Origin: an uncultured Alphaproteobacteria bacterium
Lineage (GTDB): Bacteria; Pseudomonadota; Alphaproteobacteria; HIMB59; GCA-002718135
Length of the DNA: 64,000 bases
Assembly (NCBI GenBank): GCA_902597795.1
Contig: CACJZA010000003.1
Location: 1-64,000 of the forward strand
Reading direction: 5' to 3'
Part shown: positions 9,117 to 18,488 of the stretch, piece after piece
Position numbering within the stretch: the stretch's first letter is position 1
How the letters are laid out: each line of letters opens with the position of its first letter
Translations under genes and position numbers: made by a program
Notes under the pieces: generated by a model
What the model was told of the DNA's origin: nothing
The model's database searches: none
Seen by the model: the letters and a program-made list of their open reading frames with translations, nothing else

Positions 9117-9509
9117 TTAATTTATTTCGTTATTTTCAAATGGTGTATCTAATGAAAACTGAGGAATTTGAACATCAAAAGTGTTACCATTATCACTTTG
9201 CATCTCGTAAGTTCCTTCCATAAAACCGGATGAAGTAGTTAAGGGTGTTCCACTGGTATATTCAAATTTTTCACCTGGATTTAGTACAGGCTGTTCACCT
9301 ACAACACCTTTTCCACGCACTTCTTGTAATGTGCCATTAGCATCAATGATTTTCCAGTGTCTGTTTACAAGTTGAACTTTTTCATTACCTTGATTATCAA
9401 TTGTTACTTTATATGCCCATACATAATGCTGATCTTCTGGCTCAGATTGATCTTCAAGATAATAAGGTTTTACAGTAATGTTTATTTTTTTTGTTGTTTT
9501 AGAATACAT
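9117..9509 (-). CDS. apaG: ApaG domain protein
   Basis: This 130-residue all-beta protein matches ApaG along its full length: ITVKPYYLEDQSEPE, YVWAYKVTIDNQG, LVNRHWKIIDANG, the glycine-rich EVRGKGVVGEQPVL and the hallmark YTSGTPLTTSSGFMEGTY. ApaG folds as an immunoglobulin-like beta sandwich. It is linked genetically to cobalt and magnesium resistance, but its biochemical role is unresolved. It sits upstream of trkH on the same strand (13-base gap) and downstream of the OmpA-like lipoprotein gene (40-base gap). Confidence 0.95.
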   Translation of the reverse strand: MYSKTTKKINITVKPYYLEDQSEPEDQHYVWAYKVTIDNQGNEKVQLVNRHWKIIDANGTLQEVRGKGVVGEQPVLNPGEKFEYTSGTPLTTSSGFMEGTYEMQSDNGNTFDVQIPQFSLDTPFENNEIN

Positions 9510-9549
9510 TGAAAAAAGCTCAATATACCAAAATAATTATAAACAAAAG

Positions 9550-10458
9550 TTAATTTGTTTTTTTTATTTCTACTCTTCTATTTGCAGGTTGTTTTGTATC
9601 ATCTGGAGTATCTACAGCTAATGATTCTTCCCCTTTGCCCAATATTTTTATACTACTTTGTTGTACTCCATTATTAATTAAAATTTCTTTTACAACCTCA
9701 GCTCTTTTAATTGATAATGATAAGTTATATTTATTTGTTCCTTTGGTGTCAGTATGTCCAACGACAAGATACTCATTAATAACGTTTCCATAATTATTTA
9801 AAAATTTTTTTATTTTATCTTTACTTACTTCAGATAAATTAAATTGATCAAAATCAAAATATATTATCTGCATTAATTCTTTGTTTTCATTTTTAGTTAC
9901 AATTGTTACTTCATCTTTCGTTTCATTTTCTGAATTATTATTTTTGTTATTTACAGTTTCCTGCTCATCTTCCTCAGCAGATATTTTTTCATAAATACTA
10001 TGCATGGCATTTAAGAAATCATTCTTACAACTATTAATATCCCATGTTTGCCAATTTTCTTCCTGTTGCTCTGACCAGCAATCTAATGACGAGATAGCTT
10101 TAGCTAAATTAAAAGGATCAATTTTTTTTGCATCTTTATAAATTGTCATAAGGTTGTCATAAGCAATTCTTATCTCAGTAATATTTTCTTCAGGCAGTTT
10201 CCAGTATGAAATTTCTTCTGGATATATTTCGTCAGTTTCTAAACTTTTTAGAGCTTTTTCAGAATATAATTTTGCTGAATTCCAATCATGCATATCTTCT
10301 GCTTCGAAAGTAGCTCTCTTTTTGTATTCAGACAATAAGTGTTCTTGAAAGTTTTTTGGCTTATTAATTTCAATAGTAGATAGTTCTTTATAACTAGCAG
10401 AGCAACCTACTAGAAAAATTAGAATAGAGATGAATGATATTAAATATTTAAATTTCAT
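9550..10458 (-). CDS. OmpA-family peptidoglycan-associated lipoprotein
   Basis: I place the start at the second Met (MKFKYL), which puts the lipobox LVGC with Cys19 straight after a clean hydrophobic core; an upstream in-frame ATG at 10473 would add only five residues. The protein is then about 302 residues. A helical N-terminal half of unknown fold (YKKRATFEAEDMHDW, SEKALKSLE, with a TPR-like feel) leads into an acidic Glu/Asn-rich linker. The C-terminal OmpA-like domain has YFDFDQFNLSE, VVGHTDTKGTNKYNLSLSIKRA and PANRRVEI, holding the Asp and Arg that grip diaminopimelate in peptidoglycan. It is distinct from the canonical pal gene at 47.4 kb. Confidence 0.88.
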   Translation of the reverse strand: MKFKYLISFISILIFLVGCSASYKELSTIEINKPKNFQEHLLSEYKKRATFEAEDMHDWNSAKLYSEKALKSLETDEIYPEEISYWKLPEENITEIRIAYDNLMTIYKDAKKIDPFNLAKAISSLDCWSEQQEENWQTWDINSCKNDFLNAMHSIYEKISAEEDEQETVNNKNNNSENETKDEVTIVTKNENKELMQIIYFDFDQFNLSEVSKDKIKKFLNNYGNVINEYLVVGHTDTKGTNKYNLSLSIKRAEVVKEILINNGVQQSSIKILGKGEESLAVDTPDDTKQPANRRVEIKKTN

Positions 10459-10501
10459 AAAGTCTATTATCAATTTTTGCTGTCAAAACTAAGACTAAAT
10501 T

Positions 10502-10520
10502 TTGACCAAATTAAGGTCCA
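10502..10520. promoter_or_regulatory. Palindromic candidate operator upstream of the DmdA-like gene
   Basis: TTGACC (10502-10507) and GGTCCA (10515-10520) form an imperfect inverted repeat, five of six positions matching, with a 7-base AT spacer, one of few GC-containing symmetries in this 135-base gap. The size and shape suit a dimeric GntR- or LysR-type repressor site controlling the methyl-transferase gene 90 bases downstream. No regulator gene is nearby, so this is inference. The rest of the gap shows no convincing -35/-10 pair and no recognisable riboswitch fold. Confidence 0.35.
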
Positions 10521-10608
10521 CCATTTTTTTCGTATCATAGACATTTTATCATTGCAGAGTATTTAAAGATTAAATACAGAAATAGCATATTTATTTAAGG
10601 AGTTTATA

Positions 10609-11940
10609 ATGATTAAACATTCTACGTCGGTGGATCAATCGGACAGAAAGGTTCCCTACAATTTAAGACAAAGTGGTCCTACACCAGTTCAGATGCTTAT
10701 TTCAACAAGAGTGAGAAAATCACCTTATTGGCATTTGTCAATGGAGGCGGGATGTTGGAGAGCAACAGTTTATAATAGGATTTACCATCCAAGAGGTTAT
10801 GTAAAACCAGAAGATGGTGGGGCAATGGTTGAGTATGAGGCAATTAAAAATCATGTTACTATGTGGAATGTTGCAGTTGAAAGACAAATTCAAGTTAAAG
10901 GACCTGATGCTGAGGCTTTTGTTGATTACGTTATAACAAGAGATGCAACAAAAATATCTCCAATGAGAGGAAGATATGTAATTCTTTGTAATCAATATGG
11001 GGGCGTTTTAAACGATCCTATTCTTCTAAGAATTTCTAACGATGAGTTTTGGTTTTCTTTATCTGACTCAGATATTGGTTTGTATTTACAAGGTGTAAAT
11101 CATGACAATAGATTTAATGTCCATATTGATGAAATTGATGTAAGCCCAGTTCAAATTCAAGGTCCTAAAGCTCACGCTTTGATGAATGATTTAATAGGTG
11201 ATCAAGTTAAAGTTGATGAAATGCCATTCTACGGACTTGCGGCTGCGAAAGTTGGTGGAAGAGATTGTATAATTTCGCAAACTGGTTTTTCTGGAGAAGC
11301 AGGATTTGAAATATATTTATATGACTCAACGAAATATGCTGATGATATGTGGAATGCTGTTTTAGAAGCAGGAAAAAAACATAATCTTATGGTTATAGCT
11401 CCAGCCCATCACCGTAGAATACAAGCGGGCATTCTATCTTGGGGACAAGATATGGATAATCAGCATAATCCTTTTCAATGTAATCTAGGTTATCAAGTAT
11501 CTTTATCTGGTAAAGGTGAGTGGAATAAAACTTCTGATTATGTTGGCAAGACTGTTCTTGAAAAGATGAAGACAGATTTAAAAGATGGAAAAAAACCTTA
11601 TAAGCTTCAATTAGTTGGATTAAGCTTAGGTGGAAAACCTATCGAAGAATATGCTCCTGATTTTTGGCTTGTTTCAGAAGATGGCAATGAACCCTGTGGT
11701 TTCATAACATCTCCTTGGTATCATCCTGAGCAAGGAAGGAATATTGCTATGGGCTATGTACCATTTGATGGAACTCTAAATAAAAATGGTCTTCCTATTG
11801 GAAACTATGGTCGTAAATTCAAGGTTCATCTACCTGATATATATGCAGACTCACCTGGTGTACCAGTAGATGCAGAGGTTGTTCCAATTCCATTTACTGA
11901 ATCACACAACGCTAATACAAGAGAAGTAGTAGACAAATAA
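10609..11940 (+). CDS. DmdA/GcvT-like tetrahydrofolate-dependent methyltransferase, substrate unknown
   Basis: This 443-residue protein has the GcvT fold: about 80 residues of N-terminal extension, then HVTMWNVAVERQIQVKGPDA (81-100), GGVLNDP (131-137), QIQGPKA, SQTGFSGEAGFEIY (223-236) and DMDNQHNPF (281-289), with a C-terminal barrel after about 330. GcvT proper has two Asp in the GGxxDD loop. Here the loop reads L-N-D-P, as in the DMSP demethylase DmdA, and VERQIQ-KG and DMDN-x-xNPF are also DmdA-like. DmdA makes 5-methyl-tetrahydrofolate from dimethylsulfoniopropionate, but it is nearer 370 residues and lacks this long N-terminus, so the substrate may differ. A strong Shine-Dalgarno (AAGGAG, 10597-10602) lies 6 bases before the ATG. 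It is monocistronic, ending at a terminator. Confidence 0.8.
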   Translation: MIKHSTSVDQSDRKVPYNLRQSGPTPVQMLISTRVRKSPYWHLSMEAGCWRATVYNRIYHPRGYVKPEDGGAMVEYEAIKNHVTMWNVAVERQIQVKGPDAEAFVDYVITRDATKISPMRGRYVILCNQYGGVLNDPILLRISNDEFWFSLSDSDIGLYLQGVNHDNRFNVHIDEIDVSPVQIQGPKAHALMNDLIGDQVKVDEMPFYGLAAAKVGGRDCIISQTGFSGEAGFEIYLYDSTKYADDMWNAVLEAGKKHNLMVIAPAHHRRIQAGILSWGQDMDNQHNPFQCNLGYQVSLSGKGEWNKTSDYVGKTVLEKMKTDLKDGKKPYKLQLVGLSLGGKPIEEYAPDFWLVSEDGNEPCGFITSPWYHPEQGRNIAMGYVPFDGTLNKNGLPIGNYGRKFKVHLPDIYADSPGVPVDAEVVPIPFTESHNANTREVVDK

Positions 11941-11950
11941 AACTTTTTAG

Positions 11951-11985
11951 GAAGCTCTATTTAATTAATAGAGCTTCTTTATTTT
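11951..11985. terminator. Bidirectional rho-independent terminator
   Basis: A perfect 11-bp inverted repeat (11951-11961 with 11967-11977, GAAGCTC/GAGCTTC core) encloses a 5-base loop and is followed by TTTATTTT. It lies between the convergent DmdA-like and DsbA-like genes and overlaps none of the first coding region, so it can stop transcription from both sides. Confidence 0.88.
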
Positions 11986-12599
11986 AATAAAGCTTTTATT
12001 CTATCAATGGAGATATAACCAACAACAAGTTCTTCATTAACAAAAAAAGTAGGAGTGCCACGAGCACCTGATCCATTAGCTAAAAAAGAACTGAGTTTTA
12101 CAATATTGTTAACACTTTCTTTTGTCATATCGATATTTAATTTAGCATCATTTAACTCAAGATTTTCAATTATTTGTTTTAGTTTTGCATTATTTAAATT
12201 TCCTTCAACTTCAAACAATGCATTATGAAAATCAATACCTTTATTCTGCATATTTGCAGCTATAACCATATTTGCTAGTAATTTAGAAGACTCACTTAAA
12301 ATTGGATGTTGTAAGAATACTATCCGCGTATCTTTTCTTTCACTTGCTATCTGAAGTAATTCAGGATGAACTTTTTTACAATATCCGCAAAAATAATCCA
12401 TAAATTCAATAATAGTATTTTTTGCATTTTCATCACCAATTTGAACAATTCCTTCCTCAGGAATTACATTCAATATTTTTAAATGAAAAGGCTTAGACTC
12501 ATCAAAAAACAATTCTTTAAGAGTCATTTCAGCTTTAACGGGAAGACAAATAAACGCACTTATTATAACCACCAAAAATATTTTTTTGAAGTATCTCAT
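11979..12599 (-). CDS. DsbA-family thiol:disulfide oxidoreductase, exported
   Basis: The 206-residue protein has a signal peptide (residues 1-23, ending VKAE) and a thioredoxin fold with an inserted helical domain. The redox motif is C-G-Y-C at 71-74 in MDYFCGYCKKVHPEL, and the cis-proline loop is GARGTPTFFVN near the C-terminus. The layout is that of the Com1/BdbD-like DsbA group, which oxidises or isomerises disulfides in periplasmic proteins. No DsbB lies beside it. It shares a bidirectional terminator with the DmdA-like gene and diverges from the dimethylglycine-dehydrogenase-like gene (54-base gap). Confidence 0.9.
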   Translation of the reverse strand: MRYFKKIFLVVIISAFICLPVKAEMTLKELFFDESKPFHLKILNVIPEEGIVQIGDENAKNTIIEFMDYFCGYCKKVHPELLQIASERKDTRIVFLQHPILSESSKLLANMVIAANMQNKGIDFHNALFEVEGNLNNAKLKQIIENLELNDAKLNIDMTKESVNNIVKLSSFLANGSGARGTPTFFVNEELVVGYISIDRIKALLK

Positions 12600-12653
12600 G
12601 ATTGACCCACCTTATTTAATATGATTAATGAAGTACAGTATTAAATAGGAATA

Positions 12654-15089
12654 ATGAAATCAAAGTCAAAAGTAGTTGTCATCGGAGGAGGTGCTGTTGG
12701 TGTTAGTACTCTCTATCATTTAGCAAAAAAGGGTTGGTCAGATGTAGTTCTGGTTGAAAGAAAAGAATTAACTTCAGGATCAACATGGCATGCTGCAGGG
12801 TTACTTCCATTATTCAATATGAGTTATTCAGTAGGTCAATTGCATAAATACGCAGTCAAACTTTACAAAACTCTTGAAGAAGAAACAGGACAAAAAGTTG
12901 GGTTCAGTGTTGTTTCTAATATTCGTTTAGCAACTACTCAAGATAGAATGGATGAGTATTATCAATATTCAGGAGTTGCAAAAACAATAGGTGTTAATGT
13001 TAAATTTTTAACTCCTGAACAAGTAAAAGAAATATGGCCCCTTTGTAATACAGATGGATTAATAGGTGCAATTCAACATCCTGAAGATGGATACATTCAA
13101 CCAGCCGACTTAACTCAAGCTCTAGCAAAAGGAGCAAGAGATAAAGGTGCAGAAATTTATAGAAATACTTCAGTAACTGGTATTAAAAAAAATAAAGATG
13201 ATTTATGGATTGTAGAAACTGATAAAGGTTCTATTGAATGTGAGCATGTAGTGTCATGTAGTGGTAATTTTGCAAGACAGACTGGAAAGATGGTCGGACT
13301 TGACATTCCAGTTATACCTGTTGAACATCAATATATTGTAACCGACGATCATCCTGAAATATTAAAAAGAAAAGAAAAAGGACTTCCTGAAATGGGGGTC
13401 TTAAGAGATTCTGATAGTTCTTGGTACATGCGTGAAGAAAGAGGAGGATTGATTTTAGGGCCTTATGAAAAAGGAGCTCCCGTTTGTTATGTTGATGGAC
13501 CTGATAAAGAATCTGAATTCGAATTATTTCAAGAAGACCTGGAGCGTTTAGAGCCTCACATTGAATCAGCAATGCACCGTGTTCCTATTTTTGGAGAAGT
13601 TGGAGTTAAGAAAGTTTACAATGGTGCTATTTGTTATACACCAGATGGAAGTCCAATTGTTGGACCGGCATGGGGACTTAAAAATTTCTGGTTAAATGAA
13701 GGTCATAGTTTTGGAATTACTGCAGCTGGTGGAGCTGGATGGCAAATTGCCGAGTGGATAGTAGACGGTGAACCTACAATTGATATGTTAGGTGTAGATC
13801 CTAGAAGATTTGGTGATTATGCAACAGAGGCATATTTGATTAAAAAGAATGAAGAAGCTTACGCGAATGTCTTTACAGTACACTATCCTGATGAAGAAAG
13901 AGAAGAGGGACGTCCATTAAGACAAGCTCCTTGTTATGATAGATTAAAAAATCTTGGTGCAGTTTTTGGTCAAAAGTTTGGTTGGGAGCGCGCTAACTGG
14001 TTTGCACCTTCGAAAGAATTACAAAAAGATGATTGGTCATTTAGAAGATCAAAATGGTTTGAACATGTTGGCAACGAGTGCTTGAATGTTCAGAATAATG
14101 CTGGCCTTCTAGATATGACTGCCTTTGCTAAATGTCGGATTTCAGGACCTGGTGCAGAAGAGTTTCTAGACTATCTAGTAGCAAACAAAATTCCTAAAAA
14201 AATTGGAAGAGTTAATCTTTGTCATGCATTAAACACTGCTGGAGGAGTTCACTCAGAATTCACAATTGCAAAAGAAAAAGAAAATTCCTTTTATTTAGTT
14301 TCAGCAGGAGTGTTTCAACGATTAGATCATGATTGGATTCATAAATGGATCCCCAAAGATGGATCAGTAATTTATGAAAATTTAACTAATAGTATAGGCG
14401 TTCTTGTTTTAGCAGGCCCGAAATCTAGAGATATTCTCTCTAAGATTACCAAGACTGATTTATCTAATGAAAATTTTCCTTGGCTATCGTCAAAAAAAAT
14501 CAATGTAGGTTTAGCCCCTAGTATTGCTATGCGTATGAATTTTGTTGGTGAGCTCGGATGGGAATTACATCATCCAATTGAATATCAAAACCATATTTTT
14601 GATAAATTGATAGAAGCAGGAAAAGATCATGGACTTAAACCATTTGGTATTAGAGCGATGGAAAGCTTACGAATTGAAAAAACATATAAATTGGTTGGTA
14701 CAGAAATGTCTATAGAATACGCAGCTTTTGAGTCTGGGTTAGATAGATTTGTACATTTAAACAAAGGGAACTTTATCGGAAGAGATTCTCTTGTTAAATG
14801 GCAACAAAATGGTTTTAAAAATAAAATGGTAACTTTAGAGGTTCATAATGTTGAAGATGCGGATGCTTTGGGTAATAATCCAATCTATAGTAATGGTAAA
14901 GTTATAGGTCGTGCGACAGGAGGTAACTATGGTTTTAGAGTGAAAAAATCATTAGCTATTGGTATGGTAGAGCCTCAATTAGCAAACGTCGGTCAAAAAT
15001 TAGAAATGGATATATTAGATAAAAAATACAATGTAACTGTTATAGAGGATAGTCCTTATGATCCTAAAAATGAAAAACTAAAACAATAG
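12654..15089 (+). CDS. Dimethylglycine/sarcosine dehydrogenase-like flavoprotein
   Basis: This 811-residue fusion enzyme begins with a Rossmann FAD site ([18 protein letters not shown]). [10 protein letters not shown] follows, where His46 sits at the position of the histidine that binds FAD covalently in dimethylglycine dehydrogenase. A DAO domain runs to about residue 380, an FAO_M-type linker to about 440, then a GcvT domain and C-terminal barrel from about 465. The enzyme oxidises an N-methyl group, passes the electrons to ETF and transfers the one-carbon unit to tetrahydrofolate. The etfB-etfA-ETFQO genes directly downstream, 1 base away, support an ETF-linked dehydrogenase rather than an oxidase. 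Dimethylglycine or sarcosine is likely, but other methylated amines cannot be excluded. An AGGA lies a few bases before the ATG. Confidence 0.85.
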   Translation: MKSKSKVVVIGGGAVGVSTLYHLAKKGWSDVVLVERKELTSGSTWHAAGLLPLFNMSYSVGQLHKYAVKLYKTLEEETGQKVGFSVVSNIRLATTQDRMDEYYQYSGVAKTIGVNVKFLTPEQVKEIWPLCNTDGLIGAIQHPEDGYIQPADLTQALAKGARDKGAEIYRNTSVTGIKKNKDDLWIVETDKGSIECEHVVSCSGNFARQTGKMVGLDIPVIPVEHQYIVTDDHPEILKRKEKGLPEMGVLRDSDSSWYMREERGGLILGPYEKGAPVCYVDGPDKESEFELFQEDLERLEPHIESAMHRVPIFGEVGVKKVYNGAICYTPDGSPIVGPAWGLKNFWLNEGHSFGITAAGGAGWQIAEWIVDGEPTIDMLGVDPRRFGDYATEAYLIKKNEEAYANVFTVHYPDEEREEGRPLRQAPCYDRLKNLGAVFGQKFGWERANWFAPSKELQKDDWSFRRSKWFEHVGNECLNVQNNAGLLDMTAFAKCRISGPGAEEFLDYLVANKIPKKIGRVNLCHALNTAGGVHSEFTIAKEKENSFYLVSAGVFQRLDHDWIHKWIPKDGSVIYENLTNSIGVLVLAGPKSRDILSKITKTDLSNENFPWLSSKKINVGLAPSIAMRMNFVGELGWELHHPIEYQNHIFDKLIEAGKDHGLKPFGIRAMESLRIEKTYKLVGTEMSIEYAAFESGLDRFVHLNKGNFIGRDSLVKWQQNGFKNKMVTLEVHNVEDADALGNNPIYSNGKVIGRATGGNYGFRVKKSLAIGMVEPQLANVGQKLEMDILDKKYNVTVIEDSPYDPKNEKLKQ

Positions 15090-15090
15090 T

Positions 15091-15840
15091 ATGAAGTTAC
15101 TTGTTACCGTAAAAAGAGTCATAGATTATAATGTTCAAATCAGAGTTAAAGCTGATGGTTCTGGAGTTGAAAAAGATAATGTAAAAATGTCCATGAATCC
15201 TCCAGATGAAAATGCGGTAGAGGAAGCTCTACGAATAAAAGAAGCTGGTAAAGCAGACGAGATTATAATACTTTCCATAGGTAATGATAAGGCTCAAGAA
15301 ACTATACGGACTGCATTAGCAATGGGAGCTGATAGGGGTATACATATTAAAACGGATAATGATTTAGAGCCTCTAGCTATTTCTAAAATAATTTCTAAAG
15401 TTGCTAAAGAAGAAAAACCATCAATTATTTTAATGGGAAAACAAGCAATTGATGATGACTCTAATCAAACTGGTCAAATGACATCTGCTTTACTAAATTG
15501 GCCTCAGGCTACATTTGCATCTAAAATTGAAATTGATGGGCAAAACGCAATCGTTACTAGAGAAATAGATGAAGGTTTAGAAAGAATAAAAGTGTCTATA
15601 CCATTTGTAGCATCATGTGATCTTAGACTGAATGAACCTAGATATGCTTCTTTACCAAATATAATGAAAGCAAAGAAAAAACCAATTGATACAAAAGAAG
15701 CATCTTCACTTGGTATAAATATAGAACCTAGAATTGAACAAATAAAAGTAGAAGAACCACCAGTTAGACAAAAAGGAATTATGGTAAGTGATGTTGCTGA
15801 ATTAGTTCAAAAACTTAAACATGAGGCAAAAGTTATATGA
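15091..15840 (+). CDS. etfB: Electron transfer flavoprotein, beta subunit
   Basis: The 249-residue protein matches EtfB throughout: [61 protein letters not shown] and a conserved REIDEGLE loop, with a C-terminal arm that wraps EtfA. EtfB binds AMP and forms the soluble heterodimer that takes electrons from flavin dehydrogenases. Its start is 1 base after the dehydrogenase stop and its end overlaps etfA by 4 bases, so this ETF is probably made in step with the N-demethylating enzyme upstream. Confidence 0.97.
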   Translation: MKLLVTVKRVIDYNVQIRVKADGSGVEKDNVKMSMNPPDENAVEEALRIKEAGKADEIIILSIGNDKAQETIRTALAMGADRGIHIKTDNDLEPLAISKIISKVAKEEKPSIILMGKQAIDDDSNQTGQMTSALLNWPQATFASKIEIDGQNAIVTREIDEGLERIKVSIPFVASCDLRLNEPRYASLPNIMKAKKKPIDTKEASSLGINIEPRIEQIKVEEPPVRQKGIMVSDVAELVQKLKHEAKVI

Positions 15841-16790
15841 CAATATTAGTTTTAGCAGAGCATAATAATATAGATATCAAATCATCAACCTTAAATACTA
15901 TATCTGCAGCTTCACAAATAGACCAAGATATCCATGTTTTGGTAACAGGCTATGAATGTGAAGAACTAGCTAAAAATATCTCTAAATGTGAAAAAGTTTC
16001 AAAAGTATATTTAGCCAATAATGAAAAACTTAAAAATCCAATTGCTGAAAATATTGAGCCCATCGTTGTATCTTTAGCTAATAATTATTCGCACATCATG
16101 GCACCTGCGACAACATTTGGAAAAAATATTTTTCCTAGAATTGCTGTTAAATTAGATATTGCACAAGTTAGTGATGTTATAAAAATATTAAGTTCCGATA
16201 CTTTTATGAGGCCAATTTATGCTGGGAACGCTATTGCTACAGTTAAATCAAATGATAAAATTAAAGTAGTAACAGTAAGACCAACATCTTTTGATCCTGT
16301 AGAAACTAGCGGTGGGACAGAAGAGGTTGAAAATATTTCTTTTGATAATGATAGTGGCAGTGTTGAATTTATAGATAGAGAAGAGTCTCAATCTGAAAGA
16401 CCAGAGTTAAGTTCTGCTCGGGTTGTGATATCTGGTGGCAGGGGATTACAAAGTGCCGAAAATTTTAAACTTTTAAATGAAATAGCAGATAAGCTTAATG
16501 CGGCAGTTGGTGCTTCTCGTGCTGCTGTAGATGCTGGTTATGTTTCTAATGATTATCAAGTTGGGCAAACTGGCAAAGTAGTTGTTCCAGATTTGTATAT
16601 TGCTGTTGGTATTTCTGGTGCAATACAGCACCTAGCGGGTATGAAAGAAAGTAAGGTAATTGTTGCAATCAATAAGGATGAAGAAGCACCAATATTTAAT
16701 GTTGCTGATTATGGATTAAATGCTGATTTATTTGAAGCATTGCCTCAATTATCTTCTGAACTAGATAAATTAAATACTATTCAACAATAA
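15837..16790 (+). CDS. etfA: Electron transfer flavoprotein, alpha subunit
   Basis: The 317-residue EtfA has an N-terminal nucleotide-binding-like half (ILVLAEHNN...) and the C-terminal FAD domain. Its signature runs [52 protein letters not shown] and [11 protein letters not shown]. It holds the redox-active FAD of the EtfAB dimer and passes electrons to ETF:quinone oxidoreductase, encoded 23 bases downstream. The gene is coupled to etfB by a 4-base overlap. Nothing is missing from the cofactor site. Confidence 0.97.
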   Translation: MTILVLAEHNNIDIKSSTLNTISAASQIDQDIHVLVTGYECEELAKNISKCEKVSKVYLANNEKLKNPIAENIEPIVVSLANNYSHIMAPATTFGKNIFPRIAVKLDIAQVSDVIKILSSDTFMRPIYAGNAIATVKSNDKIKVVTVRPTSFDPVETSGGTEEVENISFDNDSGSVEFIDREESQSERPELSSARVVISGGRGLQSAENFKLLNEIADKLNAAVGASRAAVDAGYVSNDYQVGQTGKVVVPDLYIAVGISGAIQHLAGMKESKVIVAINKDEEAPIFNVADYGLNADLFEALPQLSSELDKLNTIQQ

Positions 16791-16813
16791 ATTAATTTAT
16801 TACAATAAATAAA

Positions 16814-18442
16814 ATGGAAGTAGAACGCGAGTCAATGGACTATGATGTTGTTGTAGTAGGTGCTGGCCCATCAGGCCTATCAACTGCAATCAAACTAAAA
16901 CAGCTAAACCCTGAAATTAATGTTTGTATATTAGAAAAGGGATCAGAAGTAGGGGCCCATATTTTAAGTGGTAATGTCTTTGAAACAAGAGCACTCGATG
17001 AATTAATACCTGAGTGGAGAAGTAAAGACTCGCCAATTAAAACTAAAGTAACAAAAGAAAAGTTTTTATTCTTATCTTCGAAAGGTTCGTTAAATTGGCC
17101 TACATGGCTTCTTCCTAGTGTTCAAAAAAATCATAAGAATTACATCATTAGTCTTGCAAATTTATGTAGATGGCTCGCAAATGAGGCCGAAAGTTTAGGA
17201 GTAGAAATTTTTCCAGGATTTGCAGCGTCTAAAATATTATATTCAGATGATAATCATGTAATTGGTGTTCAAACTGGTGATATGGGTATTGATAAAGATG
17301 GTAACAAAAAAGATAGTTTTGAACCAGGTATTAATATTAAAGCTAAAGTAACAGTATTTGCTGAGGGTTGTAGAGGTCATTTGGGTAAAGAATTAATTAA
17401 AAAATACAATTTATCAAAAGATAAGTCACCACAACAATACGGAATTGGATTTAAAGAAATATGGGAAGTAGACGAAAGTCAGCATCAAGAAGGTCTTGTC
17501 ATGCATACTGCTGGATGGCCATTAGATAATGCAACTTATGGCGGGAGTTTTTGTTATCATGCTGAAAATAAACAAATATTTTTAGGATATGTAATCGGTC
17601 TTGATTATAAAAATCCTTATTTATCTCCTTATGATGAATTTCAAAAATTTAAAACTCACCCAGCAATAAAGAAAATTCTCACTAATGGAAAACGTATCGC
17701 TTATGGAGCAAGGGCACTTATTGAAGGCGGTATTCAAAGTTTACCTAAAATGTATATGCCAGGTGCATTACTAGTTGGATGTGATGCAGGTACTTTAAAT
17801 ATGCCAAAGATCAAAGGATCACATACTGCTATGAAAAGTGGAATTATAGCTGCTGAAACAATTAATGATCATTTAAGTAAATCTGCACCTCTTTCAGCAT
17901 ATGAAAATAAATTTAAACGTTCATGGCTTTATAAAGAATTATTTGCAGCAAGGAATGTGAAACCTAGTTTTAATTGGGGGCTAATACCTGCAATAATATT
18001 TACTGGAATCGATCAAATAATATTTAGAGGCAGGCTTCCTTTTACACTACAACACAAACATGCTGATCATGAAGCTTTACAATTAGCAAAAGATTCAAAA
18101 AAAATAGACTATCCAAAATACGATGGAATATTTACGTTTGATAAAACCAGTTCTGTTTATTTGACTGGAACTAACCATGAAGCTGATCAGCCAGCGCATT
18201 TACAATTAAAGGATAAGGAATTACCAATAAAATTTACTTTAAATGCCTATGATGAACCATCTCAAAGATATTGTCCTGCTAGTGTATATGAGATTGATAA
18301 GACAGATATTCAAAATCCTAAATTTGTAATTAATGCGCAAAACTGTATTCATTGTAAAACATGTGATATTAAAGAGCCATCACAAAACATAAATTGGGTT
18401 GTACCTGAAGGTAGTGGTGGGCCAAATTATGCAAATATGTAA
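16814..18442 (+). CDS. Electron transfer flavoprotein:ubiquinone oxidoreductase
   Basis: The 542-residue protein starts with an FAD Rossmann motif (DVVVVGAGPSGLSTAIKL) and has the membrane-surface quinone-binding region in the middle (GIGFKEIWEV, AYGARALIEGG, MLNMP-like NMPKIKGSHTAMKSG). It ends in a ferredoxin-like 4Fe-4S domain: one Cys in RYCPASVYE and three in NCIHCKTCDIKEP, then NWVVPEGSGGPNY. This monotopic enzyme moves electrons from EtfAB to ubiquinone, tying methyl-group oxidation to respiration. It completes the dehydrogenase-etfB-etfA-ETFQO operon. The start chosen keeps an eight-residue leader before the Rossmann strand; the Met at residue 8 is an alternative. Confidence 0.95.
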   Translation: MEVERESMDYDVVVVGAGPSGLSTAIKLKQLNPEINVCILEKGSEVGAHILSGNVFETRALDELIPEWRSKDSPIKTKVTKEKFLFLSSKGSLNWPTWLLPSVQKNHKNYIISLANLCRWLANEAESLGVEIFPGFAASKILYSDDNHVIGVQTGDMGIDKDGNKKDSFEPGINIKAKVTVFAEGCRGHLGKELIKKYNLSKDKSPQQYGIGFKEIWEVDESQHQEGLVMHTAGWPLDNATYGGSFCYHAENKQIFLGYVIGLDYKNPYLSPYDEFQKFKTHPAIKKILTNGKRIAYGARALIEGGIQSLPKMYMPGALLVGCDAGTLNMPKIKGSHTAMKSGIIAAETINDHLSKSAPLSAYENKFKRSWLYKELFAARNVKPSFNWGLIPAIIFTGIDQIIFRGRLPFTLQHKHADHEALQLAKDSKKIDYPKYDGIFTFDKTSSVYLTGTNHEADQPAHLQLKDKELPIKFTLNAYDEPSQRYCPASVYEIDKTDIQNPKFVINAQNCIHCKTCDIKEPSQNINWVVPEGSGGPNYANM

Positions 18443-18488
18443 TACATTTGTAAAATACTTATGTTAATTAAATTGACTAATTTTCATT

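Noticed and set aside
12602-12607. A second TTGACC upstream of the dehydrogenase gene, like the half-site at 10502
   Set aside because: No GGTCCA partner at the right spacing and no good -10 at 16-18 bases, so it is not the same operator and not a clear promoter.
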